DNA of 64,000 nt from Clostridiales bacterium (GTDB taxonomy: Bacteria > Bacillota > Clostridia > Saccharofermentanales > Saccharofermentanaceae), in contig JAGAXM010000015.1 of assembly GCA_017940895.1 (NCBI GenBank), positions 1 to 64,000 on the forward strand, in the 5' to 3' direction. Below are positions 43,898 to 53,544 of the stretch, piece by piece. The notes below the pieces were generated by a model. The model was not told the origin of the DNA. It saw nothing but the letters and a program-made list of their open reading frames with translations, and made no database searches. The number at the start of each line of letters is the position of its first letter. Position 1 is the stretch's first letter. Both the position numbers and the translations under genes were made by a program.

Positions 43898-44554
43898 TCA
43901 GATAAGGCCCTTGCTCTTAAGTCCCTCTTCGATCTGCTTTAAGCAGTCCTCGGAAGACTTATCGTTATTGCCTTCTACGATGAGACCTCTTTTCTCATAG
44001 AAATCGATAAGAGGCTTTGTATTCTTATAGTATGTCTCGAGTCTTGCAGCTACAGTCTCGGCTGTATCGTCAGCTCTCTGTACTACTTTGCCGCCGCACT
44101 CGTCGCATACGCCTTCAACCTTTGTGGGCTTAAAGCGTACATTATAGGATGCACCGCACTTCTCGCATACTCTTCTTGAAGATACTCTGTCCTTGATGAT
44201 CTCGTCATCAACAACAATAGAGAGTACGGCATCGATAGAAGATCCGCTCTTGGCAAGGATCTCGTCGAGAGCCTGCGCCTGTGCGAGAGTTCTCGGGAAA
44301 CCGTCAAGGATGTAACCGTTCTTTGTATCGTCCTGGGAGAGTCTGTCCTCAACCATTCTGATAGTTACCGAATCGGGTACGAGTGCACCCTTGTCGATAT
44401 AGCTCTTCGCTTCTACACCCAAAGGTGTTCCGTTCTTGATGTTGGCACGGAAGATATCACCTGTGGAGATGTGTGCGAGGCTGTACTTCTCACGAAGTAC
44501 CGTTGCTGTTGTACCTTTTCCTGAGCCGGGGGCTCCGAGAATAATAAGCTTCAT
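43898..44554 (-). CDS. adk: Adenylate kinase
   Basis: The 218-residue protein starts IILGAPGSGKGTTATVLREK (P-loop) and has LDGFPRTLAQAQALDE. Its LID domain carries zinc-binding Cys pairs, CEKCGASYN and CDECGGK, as is usual in Gram-positive bacteria. It interconverts ATP, AMP and ADP. It lies between secY and map in the standard spc order. Confidence 0.97.
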   Translation of the reverse strand: MKLIILGAPGSGKGTTATVLREKYSLAHISTGDIFRANIKNGTPLGVEAKSYIDKGALVPDSVTIRMVEDRLSQDDTKNGYILDGFPRTLAQAQALDEILAKSGSSIDAVLSIVVDDEIIKDRVSSRRVCEKCGASYNVRFKPTKVEGVCDECGGKVVQRADDTAETVAARLETYYKNTKPLIDFYEKRGLIVEGNNDKSSEDCLKQIEEGLKSKGLI

Positions 44555-44592
44555 ATCATTCGATCCTTTCGGTCGTATAGTTTTCTTAATAA

Positions 44593-44637
44593 TAAACGAC
44601 CTTCGGCGTACCGTAAAGATACGTTCGAAGGCCGTTT
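44593..44637 (-). terminator. Hairpin between secY and adk (possible attenuator)
   Basis: On the minus strand AAACGGCCTTCG and CGAAGGTCGTTT form a 12-bp stem with one G-U, with an inner GTA/TAC pairing. The following TATTATTAAG is only a weak U tract. It may be a partial terminator or an mRNA-processing or stabilising hairpin. Confidence 0.45.
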
Positions 44638-44659
44638 AACTTTACCTTTTTATTTAAGG

Positions 44660-45973
44660 TCAGTCAAGGAAACCCTTGAGGTTTCTTGTTGCGAGCTGAC
44701 CCTCGATCTGTGTAACAAGATCGTTCGCAACTCCGGTAAGGATGAGAACGGAAGTTCCTGCGAACCACATGTTCTCAAGACCGGCGAAAAGGCTCAGAAG
44801 AGTAGGAACGAGACAGATAGTAGAAAGGAACAATCCGTCTGCCCAGCTCAGTCTGTTGGATGTCTTCGCGATGTAATCGGTTGTAGGCTTACCGGCTCTG
44901 ATACCGGGAATGAATCCGCCGTTCTTCTGGATGCTGTTCGAGATCTCAACAGGGTTGAACTGAATAGCAGAATAGAAGAATGTAAATCCGATTACGAACA
45001 GGAAGTACAGAATGTAGTACCAGGGACTTGTATTGAAGTTCCTGAACCAGTTAACAACAACATTTGTGCTGTGCTGGAAGAACATAGTTACGATCATCGA
45101 AGGCAATGACAGGATTGACATTGCAAAGATAACCGGCATAACACCCGACTGGTTGATCTTGATCGGGATATATGAGCTCTGTCCTCCGTAAAGCTTTCTG
45201 CCTACGGTCTTCTTGGAGTACTGTACGCTGATCCTTCTCTCTGCATTCTGAACATATACGCAGAATACGATGATCGCGATAGCGATAGCAGTGATAGCAA
45301 GGAATACTACGATACCCAGGAGAATTCCGAGAGCAAGATTGGGAACCTTGCCGGATACTTCAGCAGACTTCATATATACATTCTGAACCATCTGAGGCAG
45401 TCTCGTTACGATACCTGCGAAGATGATAAGGGATACACCGTTGCCGATACCCTTGTCGTTGATTCTCTCACCGAGCCATACGACAAAACATGTACCTGCC
45501 GTAAAGGAGATGATGATCAAAGTAGCGGAGAGCCACTTCGGGATTGTTGTGATCATCGTGGATCTTGCGGAGTAGCAGAACAGGCAAGCCTGCAGGAAAG
45601 CAAGTCCGATGGCTGTGAATCTGTTGATCTTTGCCATCTTCTTTCTTCCCGATTCACCCTCTTTGGCAAGATTCTCGAGGTAAGGGATAACAACTGTCAA
45701 AAGCTGGATGATGATGGATGCGTTGATGTAAGGAGTTACACCCATGGCAAACATCGTGCAGTGGTACAGACCGCCGCCGGAGATGATATCCATCATGGCA
45801 CCGATCTGACCCCAGTTCTGTACGAGTGATGTAAAGGCGGCGCCGTTGATACCGGGTACCGGTACCAGGCCGCCGAGTTCATAAAGTCCGAGTATAAGAA
45901 GAGTATAAAGAATCTTCTTCTTGAGCTCCGGCTGGCGGAAAGCTTTGATCAATGTATCAAACATACCCGCCAT
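44660..45973 (-). CDS. secY: Preprotein translocase subunit SecY
   Basis: The 437-residue protein has ten membrane segments. It begins LIKAFRQPELKKKILYTLL, with GLVPVPGINGAAF, the GVTPYINASIIIQLL plug-side motif and ISVQYSKKTVGRKLYGGQ in the cytoplasmic loop. It forms the membrane channel for protein secretion. The start ATG 45973 follows GGAGG by eight bases. It directly follows rplO. Confidence 0.97.
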   Translation of the reverse strand: MAGMFDTLIKAFRQPELKKKILYTLLILGLYELGGLVPVPGINGAAFTSLVQNWGQIGAMMDIISGGGLYHCTMFAMGVTPYINASIIIQLLTVVIPYLENLAKEGESGRKKMAKINRFTAIGLAFLQACLFCYSARSTMITTIPKWLSATLIIISFTAGTCFVVWLGERINDKGIGNGVSLIIFAGIVTRLPQMVQNVYMKSAEVSGKVPNLALGILLGIVVFLAITAIAIAIIVFCVYVQNAERRISVQYSKKTVGRKLYGGQSSYIPIKINQSGVMPVIFAMSILSLPSMIVTMFFQHSTNVVVNWFRNFNTSPWYYILYFLFVIGFTFFYSAIQFNPVEISNSIQKNGGFIPGIRAGKPTTDYIAKTSNRLSWADGLFLSTICLVPTLLSLFAGLENMWFAGTSVLILTGVANDLVTQIEGQLATRNLKGFLD

Positions 45974-45976
45974 TGC

Positions 45977-46417
45977 TTAAACCTCCGTTGCCGTTCCTCC
46001 GGCCTTCTCGATCTTTTCCTTAGCGGAAGCAGAGAACTTTGTGGCCTTAACGTCAAGCTTCTTTGTGAGGTCGCCGTTACCAAGGATCTTGATACCGTCG
46101 TTTACCTTGGGAAGTGTGATGATGCCCTGCTCAGCAAGAGCTGCTGCAGTAACTTCTGTTCCCTCGAACTTCTCAAGATCTGCAATGTTTACGATGATGT
46201 AATCAGGTGCAAAACGCTTATTGTTGAAGCCTCTCTTAGGGAGTCTTCTGTACAGAGGCATCTGACCTCCTTCGAATCCGGGTCTTACTCCGCCGCCGGA
46301 TCTAGCCTTCTGACCTTTATGTCCGCGACCTGCTGTCTTTCCGTTTCCGGATCCTGCACCGCGGCCCTTGCGGTATGCCTTGGCATTTCCGCCTGAAGTC
46401 AATTCATTGAGCTTCAT
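45977..46417 (-). CDS. rplO: 50S ribosomal protein L15
   Basis: The 146-residue L15 has the Gly/Lys-rich N-terminal tail ([20 protein letters not shown]) and the [12 protein letters not shown] loop. It follows rpsE by 18 bases, leaving no room for rpmD (L30), which normally lies between them. Confidence 0.97.
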   Translation of the reverse strand: MKLNELTSGGNAKAYRKGRGAGSGNGKTAGRGHKGQKARSGGGVRPGFEGGQMPLYRRLPKRGFNNKRFAPDYIIVNIADLEKFEGTEVTAAALAEQGIITLPKVNDGIKILGNGDLTKKLDVKATKFSASAKEKIEKAGGTATEV

Positions 46418-46435
46418 TTTAAATACCTCCGATAA

Positions 46436-46927
46436 TTAGCGAATTTCCTCAACGGACTTGCCTCTTACTCTTGCTACCTCTTCGATAGACTTCAAGCCCT
46501 TGAGACCTTCCATTGTTGCGTTAACCATGTTGTTAGGGTTGTTGGAGCCGATGGACTTTGTTCTGATATCAGTGATTCCAGCAAGCTCGCATACCGCACG
46601 GACAGGACCGCCGGCGATAACACCGGTACCTGACTTAGCGGGCTTCATGATGATGTGTGAAGCGGAGAATTCGCCGACTGTCGCATGAGGGATCGTTCCG
46701 TTAAGAACAGGTACCTCAATGATATTCTTCTTAGCCTCCTCAACGCCCTTTCTGATAGCCTCGGGAACCTCGGCAGCCTTGCCGATACCCTTACCTACGT
46801 GTCCGTTTCCGTCACCGACGATTACGAGGGCTGCGAATCTCATGTTACGTCCGCCCTTAACAGTCTTGGAAACACGGCCGATGTGGATGACCTTCTCCTG
46901 TAATTCTTCGTTAGAAGTATAAGCCAT
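46436..46927 (-). CDS. rpsE: 30S ribosomal protein S5
   Basis: The 163-residue S5 has the double-stranded RNA-binding start [20 protein letters not shown] and [19 protein letters not shown], and ends RGKSVEEIR. It is part of the decoding-site proteins S4/S5/S12. Order is rplR-rpsE-rplO. Confidence 0.97.
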   Translation of the reverse strand: MAYTSNEELQEKVIHIGRVSKTVKGGRNMRFAALVIVGDGNGHVGKGIGKAAEVPEAIRKGVEEAKKNIIEVPVLNGTIPHATVGEFSASHIIMKPAKSGTGVIAGGPVRAVCELAGITDIRTKSIGSNNPNNMVNATMEGLKGLKSIEEVARVRGKSVEEIR

Positions 46928-46945
46928 TTAATTCTCTCCTCCCTA

Positions 46946-47308
46946 TTAGAACTGAAGTCCGGCTTCTCTTGCCGCTTCTGCCAAAGCTGCAACGCGTCCG
47001 TGATAGACATAACCGCCTCTGTCGAATACGACTTCGGAGATCTTCTTGTCCTGGGCTCTCTGAGCGATGAGCTTACCTACTTCCTTAGCAGCCTCGATGT
47101 TGCTGCCGTTGTCCAACTTAGCGTCCTTGTCGAGGGAAGAAGCTGCTGCCAGCGTCGTTCCTGTTGTATCGTCAATTACCTGAGCATAGATGTGGCTGTT
47201 GCTTCTGTAAACGCAAAGCCTGGGACGCTCAGTAGTACCGGAAACAGACTTTCTGACGCGGAGGTGCTTTCTCTTACGAATTTCATTCTTGTCAATCTTG
47301 TTAATCAT
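46946..47308 (-). CDS. rplR: 50S ribosomal protein L18
   Basis: The 120-residue L18 begins [20 protein letters not shown] and has [18 protein letters not shown], and ends [14 protein letters not shown]. It binds 5S rRNA in the central protuberance. Length and order are normal. Confidence 0.97.
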   Translation of the reverse strand: MINKIDKNEIRKRKHLRVRKSVSGTTERPRLCVYRSNSHIYAQVIDDTTGTTLAAASSLDKDAKLDNGSNIEAAKEVGKLIAQRAQDKKISEVVFDRGGYVYHGRVAALAEAAREAGLQF

Positions 47309-47326
47309 AATTCAATTTACCTCCCC

Positions 47327-47869
47327 TTACTTCTTAGCTCCGGTCTTACCTTCCTTGATGATCAGGTGCTCGCCGGCATACTTGATACCCTTGCCCTTGT
47401 ATACATCAGGAACTCTGAGGCTCTTGATCTTAGCTGCTGTCTCACCGACGAGCTGCTTGTCAGCGCCCTTAACCGTAAGTGTTGTCTGGGAAGGAACGTC
47501 AATTGTAATTCCTTCAGGAACCTTGAACTCGATAGGGTGGGAGTATCCGAGGTGGAATACTACATCGTTACCCTTCTTCTCTGCTCTGTAACCTACACCG
47601 TTGATCTCAAGATCCTTCTTGAAACCCTCGCTTACACCGACGACCATGTTGTGAAGCAAAGCTCTTGTCAGACCGTGGAGTGATCTGTGAACCTTATCGT
47701 CGGAGTGTCTTTCTACCGTGATAACGTCGCCGTCCTTAGTAACTGTGATGGAAGGATCTACGTTCATCTCGAGAACATTCTTATCCTTCTTTACTGTTAC
47801 GTGCTGGCCGTCGATCGTTACGTCAACGCCTGCGGGGATCGTTATCGGCATTCTACCGATTCTGGACAT
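47327..47869 (-). CDS. rplF: 50S ribosomal protein L6
   Basis: The 180-residue L6 starts SRIGRMPITIPAGVDVTI and contains the conserved GVSEGFKKDLEINGVGYRAE; the second repeat ends VYKGKGIKYAGEHLIIKEGK. A structured gap of 97 bases separates it from rpsH. Confidence 0.97.
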   Translation of the reverse strand: MSRIGRMPITIPAGVDVTIDGQHVTVKKDKNVLEMNVDPSITVTKDGDVITVERHSDDKVHRSLHGLTRALLHNMVVGVSEGFKKDLEINGVGYRAEKKGNDVVFHLGYSHPIEFKVPEGITIDVPSQTTLTVKGADKQLVGETAAKIKSLRVPDVYKGKGIKYAGEHLIIKEGKTGAKK

Positions 47870-47897
47870 AAATTTTTCCTCCTGCTCTTTAGATTGC

Positions 47898-47965
47898 GCC
47901 TTGCCGCGGGATGCCCTCCCGTGACAGGCTTTTCAGAGATGTATAAAACCTTCTCGAAAAGGTTT
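47898..47965 (-). promoter_or_regulatory. Two hairpins between rpsH and rplF
   Basis: On the minus strand the first hairpin, AAACCTT / AAGGTTT (47946-47965), follows one base after the rpsH stop and is trailed by TATAC. The second, GCCT ... CGGGA / TCCCG ... AGGC (47898-47929), has a symmetric internal loop and would suit protein binding. Function unknown. Confidence 0.4.
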
Positions 47966-47966
47966 A

Positions 47967-48362
47967 TTACCAAACGTAAGCGAGAACTTCGCCGCCTACA
48001 CCCATCTTGCGTGCTGCCTTATCTGTAACAACACCCTTGGATGTAGAGATAATAGCGATACCCATACCGCCGAGAACATAAGGAAGGTTCTCCTTGTCGG
48101 CATAAGTACGAAGACCGGGCTTGGAGATTCTCTTGATACCGGAGATAGCGTGCTTCTTACCGGCATACTTAAGAGTTACTGTGATAGTACCCTGCTTGGA
48201 ATCTTCCTTAACGTCATATCCTGCGATATAACCCTCGTCCAAAAGGATCTGAGCTATAGCCTTCTTCAGGTTAGAAGCAGGGATCTCGACTGTAGCGTGA
48301 CCTGCATTACCTGCATTACGAATTCTTGTGAGCATATCTGCAATTGCATCTGTAATCTGCAT
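47967..48362 (-). CDS. rpsH: 30S ribosomal protein S8
   Basis: The 131-residue S8 begins [20 protein letters not shown] and ends [19 protein letters not shown], as in the family. It binds helix 21 of 16S rRNA and in enterobacteria represses the spc operon. Confidence 0.97.
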   Translation of the reverse strand: MQITDAIADMLTRIRNAGNAGHATVEIPASNLKKAIAQILLDEGYIAGYDVKEDSKQGTITVTLKYAGKKHAISGIKRISKPGLRTYADKENLPYVLGGMGIAIISTSKGVVTDKAARKMGVGGEVLAYVW

Positions 48363-48379
48363 AACTCTTTTCTCCTTCC

Positions 48380-48565
48380 TTACCAGCTTGCCTTCTTAAC
48401 GCCCGGGATCTGACCCTTGTAAGCCAGGTCACGGAAGCATACACGGCAGATGCCGTACTTGCGAATGTAAGCGTGAGGTCTTCCACAGAGCTTGCAACGG
48501 TTGTGCTGCTGTGTGGGGAACTTAGGAGTTCTTGTTGCCTTAAACTTCATTGATGTCTTTGCCAT
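48380..48565 (-). CDS. rpsZ: 30S ribosomal protein S14, zinc type
   Basis: The 61-residue protein has [19 protein letters not shown] and [14 protein letters not shown], giving the four zinc-binding cysteines of the short C-plus S14 (rpsN type Z). It lies between rplE and rpsH as usual. Confidence 0.97.
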   Translation of the reverse strand: MAKTSMKFKATRTPKFPTQQHNRCKLCGRPHAYIRKYGICRVCFRDLAYKGQIPGVKKASW

Positions 48566-48583
48566 TTAATACTTTCCTCCCAA

Positions 48584-49126
48584 TCACTTACGGAACGGCA
48601 TGCCCATGAGCTCGAGAAGCTTCTTAGCTTCCTCATCGGACTTAGCTGTAGTAACAATAATGATATCCATGCCGCGGATCTTGTCGATCTTATCGTAATC
48701 GATCTCAGGGAACATGAGCTGCTCCTTGATACCCATAGCATAGTTTCCGTGACCGTCGAAAGAATTAGGGCTGATGCCTCTGAAGTCTCTTACACGGGGA
48801 AGATCGATGCTGATGAGCTTATCAAGGAACTGATACATACGCTCACCTCTCAATGTAACCTTACATCCGATCTTCATGCCCTCACGAAGCTTGAAGTTAG
48901 CGATTGACTTTCTGGATACTGTAGCAACAGGCTTCTGACCTGCGATGATGCCCATGTCGCGCATAGCATTGTCGAGCGCCTTAGCGTTATCCTTGACCTC
49001 GCCGACACCCATGTTGAGAACGATCTTCTCAATCTTGGGGATCTGCATTACGGAGGAATACTTGAACTCGCTCTTCATAGCGGGAGCGACTTCTGATGTG
49101 TACTTTTCCTTTAATCTGGATGCCAT
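48584..49126 (-). CDS. rplE: 50S ribosomal protein L5
   Basis: The 180-residue L5 has [40 protein letters not shown] and [19 protein letters not shown]. It binds 5S rRNA. Length and place are standard. Confidence 0.97.
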   Translation of the reverse strand: MASRLKEKYTSEVAPAMKSEFKYSSVMQIPKIEKIVLNMGVGEVKDNAKALDNAMRDMGIIAGQKPVATVSRKSIANFKLREGMKIGCKVTLRGERMYQFLDKLISIDLPRVRDFRGISPNSFDGHGNYAMGIKEQLMFPEIDYDKIDKIRGMDIIIVTTAKSDEEAKKLLELMGMPFRK

Positions 49127-49132
49127 CTTAAA

Positions 49133-49483
49133 TTAAACCCCCTTCTTGGCCTTCTTAACAGTGTCGATAACAGCGCCGCACTTCTTGCAGACTCTGTCCT
49201 TGGAACCGTCTTCGTTTACCTTCTTAGCAACTCTTGTAGCCTTGCCGCACTTGGGGCAGACGATCATAACGTTGCTTGCATCGATAGAACCTTCACGCTC
49301 GATGATTCCGGAAGGATCATTCTGCGTTCTTGCCTTCTGATGCTTCTTTACGATGTTAGCGCCCTCTACATAGACACGGTTCTTGTCTGTATCAACCTTG
49401 AGAACCTTGCCAGCGGCACCCTTGTCCTTACCGGAGATGACGATAACCTGATCGTCCTTCTTTACATGAACTTTATTTGCCAT
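49133..49483 (-). CDS. rplX: 50S ribosomal protein L24, with zinc ribbon
   Basis: The 116-residue L24 has the KOW motif DDQVIVISGKDKGAAGKVLK and a C-terminal zinc ribbon, CPKCGKATR and CKKCGAVID, as in many Firmicutes. It initiates 50S assembly. Confidence 0.97.
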   Translation of the reverse strand: MANKVHVKKDDQVIVISGKDKGAAGKVLKVDTDKNRVYVEGANIVKKHQKARTQNDPSGIIEREGSIDASNVMIVCPKCGKATRVAKKVNEDGSKDRVCKKCGAVIDTVKKAKKGV

Positions 49484-49497
49484 TTCTTATCTCCTCC

Positions 49498-49866
49498 TTA
49501 AAGAACTTCCGGTGCGAGAGAGAGGATCTTCATGTAGTCCTTCTCACGGAGCTCTCTTGCGATGGGTCCAAAGATACGTGTTCCCTTAGGGTTCTTGTCA
49601 TCGTTGATGATGACTGCAGCGTTCTCATCGAACTTGATGTAAGAACCGTCTGCTCTTCTTACGCCCTTCTTGGACCTTACTACTACAGCGCGAACAACGT
49701 CGCCCTTCTTAACCATTCCGCCGGGGGCAGCTGCCTTAACGGAACATACAATTACATCACCGATGTTGGCGTACTTACGCCATGAACCGCCGAGAACCTT
49801 AATACAAGCGAGCTCCTTAGCTCCTGTGTTGTCGGCAGATTTCAGTGTGGACTCAACCTGAATCAT
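49498..49866 (-). CDS. rplN: 50S ribosomal protein L14
   Basis: The 122-residue L14 runs from [20 protein letters not shown] through [20 protein letters not shown] to [19 protein letters not shown]. Length is exactly the family norm. Confidence 0.98.
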   Translation of the reverse strand: MIQVESTLKSADNTGAKELACIKVLGGSWRKYANIGDVIVCSVKAAAPGGMVKKGDVVRAVVVRSKKGVRRADGSYIKFDENAAVIINDDKNPKGTRIFGPIARELREKDYMKILSLAPEVL

Positions 49867-49890
49867 AGATATATCCTCCTTCTTACCTGC

Positions 49891-50148
49891 TTACTTAGCC
49901 TTCTCGACAATGGATACGAGTCTCCATCTCTTGTCCTTGGACAGAGGCTTTGTCTCCATAACCTTAACCTTATCGCCGATCTTGCACTCGTTGTTCTCAT
50001 CGTGTGCCTTCAGCTTATAAGTTCTCTTCATGATCTTTCCGTAAAGAGGGTGCTTAACGTGCTCTACTACAGAAACCGTGATCGTCTTGTCCATCTTGTC
50101 AGATGTAACGAGGCCGACTCTTGTCTTTCTCAAGTTTCTTTCTGCCAT
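49891..50148 (-). CDS. rpsQ: 30S ribosomal protein S17
   Basis: The 85-residue S17 has [40 protein letters not shown] and [20 protein letters not shown]. It is an OB-fold 16S-binding protein in standard position between rpmC and rplN. Confidence 0.97.
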   Translation of the reverse strand: MAERNLRKTRVGLVTSDKMDKTITVSVVEHVKHPLYGKIMKRTYKLKAHDENNECKIGDKVKVMETKPLSKDKRWRLVSIVEKAK

Positions 50149-50162
50149 CTTACGTCTCCCCC

Positions 50163-50360
50163 TTAGTTAGCCTTGAGCTGCTGCTCACGGATGATTGTCT
50201 TAACTCTTGCGATATCCTTCTTAACTGCAGAGATCTGCGAAGGATTGTCGAGCTGGTGTGTTGCATTCTGGAAACGAAGCTTGAAAAGCTGGTCCTTGAG
50301 AGAAACGAGTTCCTTTTCGAGCTCTTCGGATGACTTCTTACGAATCTCTTCAGCTGTCAT
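50163..50360 (-). CDS. rpmC: 50S ribosomal protein L29
   Basis: The 65-residue helical protein [20 protein letters not shown] then [18 protein letters not shown] is a typical L29, located at the tunnel exit. It lies one base after the rplP stop. Confidence 0.97.
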   Translation of the reverse strand: MTAEEIRKKSSEELEKELVSLKDQLFKLRFQNATHQLDNPSQISAVKKDIARVKTIIREQQLKAN

Positions 50361-50361
50361 A

Positions 50362-50796
50362 TCACTCTTCCTCCTTCTTGTTTGCTACCTTCTCGGCTAC
50401 TACGAACTTTGTGCCGCAAGGAAGCTTGTGTCCTGCAAGTCTCATTGCCTCACGAGCCTGCTCCTCTGTTACGCCTGCGATCTCGAAAAGGACTTTGCCC
50501 GGCTTAACAACTGCGCACCAGTACTCGTTTGCTGCCTTACCTGAACCCATTCGGACCTGAGCAGGCTTCTTGGAAACAGGCTTATCAGGGAAGATCTTGA
50601 TCCAAACCTTACCGCCACGCTTTACGTATCTGTTGATAGCAATACGGGCAGCCTCGATCTGGTTTGCTTTGATCCAGCAAGGCTCGGTTGCTGCGATACC
50701 ATACTCACCGTATGAAACGTAGTTGCCACGCATTGCCTTACCCTTCATGCGGCCTCTCTGCTGCTTTCTGTACTTTGTTCTCTTAGGAAGTAACAT
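50362..50796 (-). CDS. rplP: 50S ribosomal protein L16
   Basis: The 144-residue L16 begins [20 protein letters not shown], with [17 protein letters not shown] and [20 protein letters not shown]. It overlaps the rpsC stop by one base. Confidence 0.97.
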   Translation of the reverse strand: MLLPKRTKYRKQQRGRMKGKAMRGNYVSYGEYGIAATEPCWIKANQIEAARIAINRYVKRGGKVWIKIFPDKPVSKKPAQVRMGSGKAANEYWCAVVKPGKVLFEIAGVTEEQAREAMRLAGHKLPCGTKFVVAEKVANKKEEE

Positions 50797-51533
50797 TAGT
50801 TCTGACCTCCTTCTACTGCAGCCTCAGCTGTCTTCTTTTCAGGGAGGATCTCACCCTTGTAGATCCATACCTTAACACCGATACGACCGTATGTTGTGTT
50901 TGCCTCAGCAAAACCGTAGTCGATATCAGCACGAAGTGTCTGAAGCGGGATTGTACCTTCATGATATGTCTCAGAACGTGCAATCTCGGCACCGCCAAGA
51001 CGGCCGGAGCACTTTGTCTTGATTCCCTGGATACCGGGCTGCTTCATTGCGGAAGCCATAACCTTCTTCATTGCTCTTCTGAAACCGATTCTTGCCTCGA
51101 GCTGGGAAGCGATATTCTCTGCAGCGAGCTGAGCGTTAGCATCGATATCCTTAACTTCCTTAACCTCTACTCTGAATTCCTTACCGAACTTCTTCTGAAG
51201 TGCTGCTGTAAGGGACTGGATGCCTGCACCCTTGGAACCGATTACAAGACCTGCTCTTGCAACCTCGAGAGTAACGGAGATCTTCTCAGCGTCCTTTCTC
51301 TCGATGCTGATTCTTGCGATACCTGCAACGTTTCTTCTGCTCTCATCGATAGGCTTCTTGGAATTCTTACTTGCTTCCTTGATGAGTTCGTCAGTCTTCT
51401 TCATGATGAAGTCACGAACCTTCTTATCTTCAACAAGGAAATCGCCGAATGTCTTCTTATCGGCATACCAGCGGGCATCCCACTCCTTGATGACGCCTAC
51501 TCTGTAACCATGGGGATTTACTTTCTGGCCCAT
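50796..51533 (-). CDS. rpsC: 30S ribosomal protein S3
   Basis: The 245-residue S3 starts [20 protein letters not shown], has the KH domain with [20 protein letters not shown], and ends with the variable tail [19 protein letters not shown]. It helps form the mRNA entry channel. Confidence 0.97.
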   Translation of the reverse strand: MGQKVNPHGYRVGVIKEWDARWYADKKTFGDFLVEDKKVRDFIMKKTDELIKEASKNSKKPIDESRRNVAGIARISIERKDAEKISVTLEVARAGLVIGSKGAGIQSLTAALQKKFGKEFRVEVKEVKDIDANAQLAAENIASQLEARIGFRRAMKKVMASAMKQPGIQGIKTKCSGRLGGAEIARSETYHEGTIPLQTLRADIDYGFAEANTTYGRIGVKVWIYKGEILPEKKTAEAAVEGGQN

Positions 51534-51545
51534 GCGCTGTCCTCC

Positions 51546-52022
51546 TTATACTCTCTCTTTGAGAACAACAGTCACATGGCTGGTTCTCTTGTTGATTCTG
51601 TTTGCTGCGCCTCTTGCTCTGGGGATGAAACGCTTGAGGATAGGACCCTCGTTAGCGTAAGCATCTGCTACATAGAGATCGGACTTGTTAAGACCGAAGT
51701 TGTTAACCGCATTTGCCTCTGCGGACTTGAGCACCTTTGTAAGGACAGGCGAAGCTGCCTTGGGAGTGTAAGTCAGGATTGCATAAGCGTCATCGAGAGA
51801 CTTGCCCTTGATGAGGTCAGCAACGATCTTTACCTTACGGGGTGAGATCCTGACATACTTTGCCGTAGCTGTTCCCTGATCTCTTCTGAGACCGAGCTGC
51901 TTTCTCTGCTTCTTTGTGGGAACAGGAAGCTTAGAAGAAGCGGATACAGGCTTGCTGTATGCTTCGAGGATAGCCTCACGGTTATTGTCGATGTTTTCTT
52001 TGTTCAAAATAATCTTTTCCAC
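51546..52022 (-). CDS. rplV: 50S ribosomal protein L22, with N-terminal extension
   Basis: This 158-residue L22 has the standard core ([20 protein letters not shown] to [12 protein letters not shown]) from about residue 52. The family is usually about 110-120 residues. The extra N-terminal 45-50 residues ([20 protein letters not shown] and a basic [12 protein letters not shown]) have no counterpart in model bacteria. The start is GTG 52022, eight bases after GGAGG; no other start with a site lies nearer the core, so the extension looks genuine. Confidence 0.95.
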   Translation of the reverse strand: MEKIILNKENIDNNREAILEAYSKPVSASSKLPVPTKKQRKQLGLRRDQGTATAKYVRISPRKVKIVADLIKGKSLDDAYAILTYTPKAASPVLTKVLKSAEANAVNNFGLNKSDLYVADAYANEGPILKRFIPRARGAANRINKRTSHVTVVLKERV

Positions 52023-52044
52023 GAATCGTTCCTCCTTCCGGTTA

Positions 52045-52323
52045 TCACTTCGATGCGGACTTTTCGCCGCTTGTGTGACCGCCGAACTTACGTGTCTGAG
52101 CGAACTCTCCGAGCTTATGACCGATCATATCCTCTGTAACATATACAGGAATGAACTTGTGACCGTCATATACACCGATTGTATGACCTACGAACTCAGG
52201 GAAAATGGTGGAAGCACGGGACCAAGTCTGGATAACCTTCTTCTCGCCCGCATCGTTCATTGCTTTGATTCTCTTCATAAGGGCGTCCTGTACGTAGTAA
52301 CCCTTCTTAACGGATCTGGACAT
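52045..52323 (-). CDS. rpsS: 30S ribosomal protein S19
   Basis: The 92-residue S19 begins [20 protein letters not shown] and has [20 protein letters not shown] and [20 protein letters not shown]. Length and position are standard. Confidence 0.98.
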   Translation of the reverse strand: MSRSVKKGYYVQDALMKRIKAMNDAGEKKVIQTWSRASTIFPEFVGHTIGVYDGHKFIPVYVTEDMIGHKLGEFAQTRKFGGHTSGEKSASK

Positions 52324-52334
52324 CTTATTCCTCC

Positions 52335-53165
52335 TTAACCCTTTCTGCTTCTTACAATGTACTTGTTAGAAGCCTTCTTCTTATTTCTCGTCTTCTTACC
52401 GAGAGTAGGAACACCCCAAGGTGTAACAGGGCCCGGAAGACCGACAGGAGACTTACCTTCACCACCACCGTGAGGGTGATCGTTCGGGTTCATAACAACG
52501 CCTCGAACGGAAGGACGCTTGCCCATGTGTCTGGACTTACCGGCCTTACCGACCTTAACGTTCTCGTGCTCTGCATTTCCGATGGAACCGATCATTGCAC
52601 GGCACTTGAGGGAGATCATTCTAACCTCGCCGGAAGGAAGTCTTACCTGAGCGTAGTCGCCTTCCTTAGCCATGAGCTGAGCGGAAGCACCTGCTGTTCT
52701 TACGAGCTGAGCACCTGCACCGGGGTTCATCTCTACGCAGCAGATAACTGTACCTACGGGGATAGCCGAAAGAGGAATTACATTACCGGGAAGGATATCG
52801 GCATTTACGCCGCTCTCGATCTTGTGTCCTACCTTGATTCCGTTAGGAGCAAGGATGTAGGACTTCTGACCGTCCTGGTACTGAATGAGTGCGAGGTAAG
52901 CAGTTCTGTTAGGATCGTACTCGATAGCCTTAACTACTGCAGGTACATCGTCTCTTGTTCTCTTCCAGTCGATGATACGGATCTTTCTCTTGTTTCCGCC
53001 GCCCTGATGACGAACGGTGATACGGCCGTAAGAATTACGACCTGCATGCTTCTTGGCTGTTACAAGAAGGCTCTTCTCAGGTGCCTTCTTTGTAAGGACA
53101 GAATAATCGGCAACTGCCATCTGTCTGACTGCCGGAGAAGTAGGTTTAAATGTTTTTACTGCCAT
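52335..53165 (-). CDS. rplB: 50S ribosomal protein L2
   Basis: The 276-residue L2 has [40 protein letters not shown] and the peptidyl-transferase-near [20 protein letters not shown] with its conserved His. It is needed for subunit joining. Confidence 0.98.
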   Translation of the reverse strand: MAVKTFKPTSPAVRQMAVADYSVLTKKAPEKSLLVTAKKHAGRNSYGRITVRHQGGGNKRKIRIIDWKRTRDDVPAVVKAIEYDPNRTAYLALIQYQDGQKSYILAPNGIKVGHKIESGVNADILPGNVIPLSAIPVGTVICCVEMNPGAGAQLVRTAGASAQLMAKEGDYAQVRLPSGEVRMISLKCRAMIGSIGNAEHENVKVGKAGKSRHMGKRPSVRGVVMNPNDHPHGGGEGKSPVGLPGPVTPWGVPTLGKKTRNKKKASNKYIVRSRKG

Positions 53166-53187
53166 TTTATTTACTCCTTATCTGACC

Positions 53188-53544
53188 TTACACACCAAAG
53201 CCAAAGTCTTCGATGGATGTCTTATACTTCTTCGATGCCTTGACGCTCTTGCCGCCCTTACCGAGGTAAGAAACTTCCTTACCCTCTGTATCGATAGTAA
53301 CAACTGCCTTCTTATAAGCAGGTGTTCTGCCGAGCTGGTAGCGCTGTCTTCTGAGCTTACCGTCATAGTTAGCAACGTTAACTGCTGTGACCTTTACGTC
53401 GAAAAGCTCTTCGCAAGCCTTCTTGACTTCTGTCTTAGTAGCGTCAACAGCAACCTTGAATGTGTACTTGCCGTCTGCCATCTCACCGGAGGACTTCTCG
53501 GTGATTACAGGTGCGAGGATGATATCCTGTGCTGTCTTAATCAT
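53188..53544 (-). CDS. rplW: 50S ribosomal protein L23
   Basis: The 118-residue L23 starts TAQDIILAPVITEKSSGEMA and has VNVANYDGKLRRQRYQLGRT. It is slightly longer than the usual 95-100 residues, through a C-terminal tail (KSVKASKKYKTSIEDFGFGV). It overlaps rplD by four bases. Confidence 0.96.
   Translation of the reverse strand: MIKTAQDIILAPVITEKSSGEMADGKYTFKVAVDATKTEVKKACEELFDVKVTAVNVANYDGKLRRQRYQLGRTPAYKKAVVTIDTEGKEVSYLGKGGKSVKASKKYKTSIEDFGFGV

Noticed and set aside
50961..51845. A 294-codon open frame on the plus strand
   Set aside because: It is antisense to rpsC and rplV, with a Cys/Ser/Leu-rich shadow composition.
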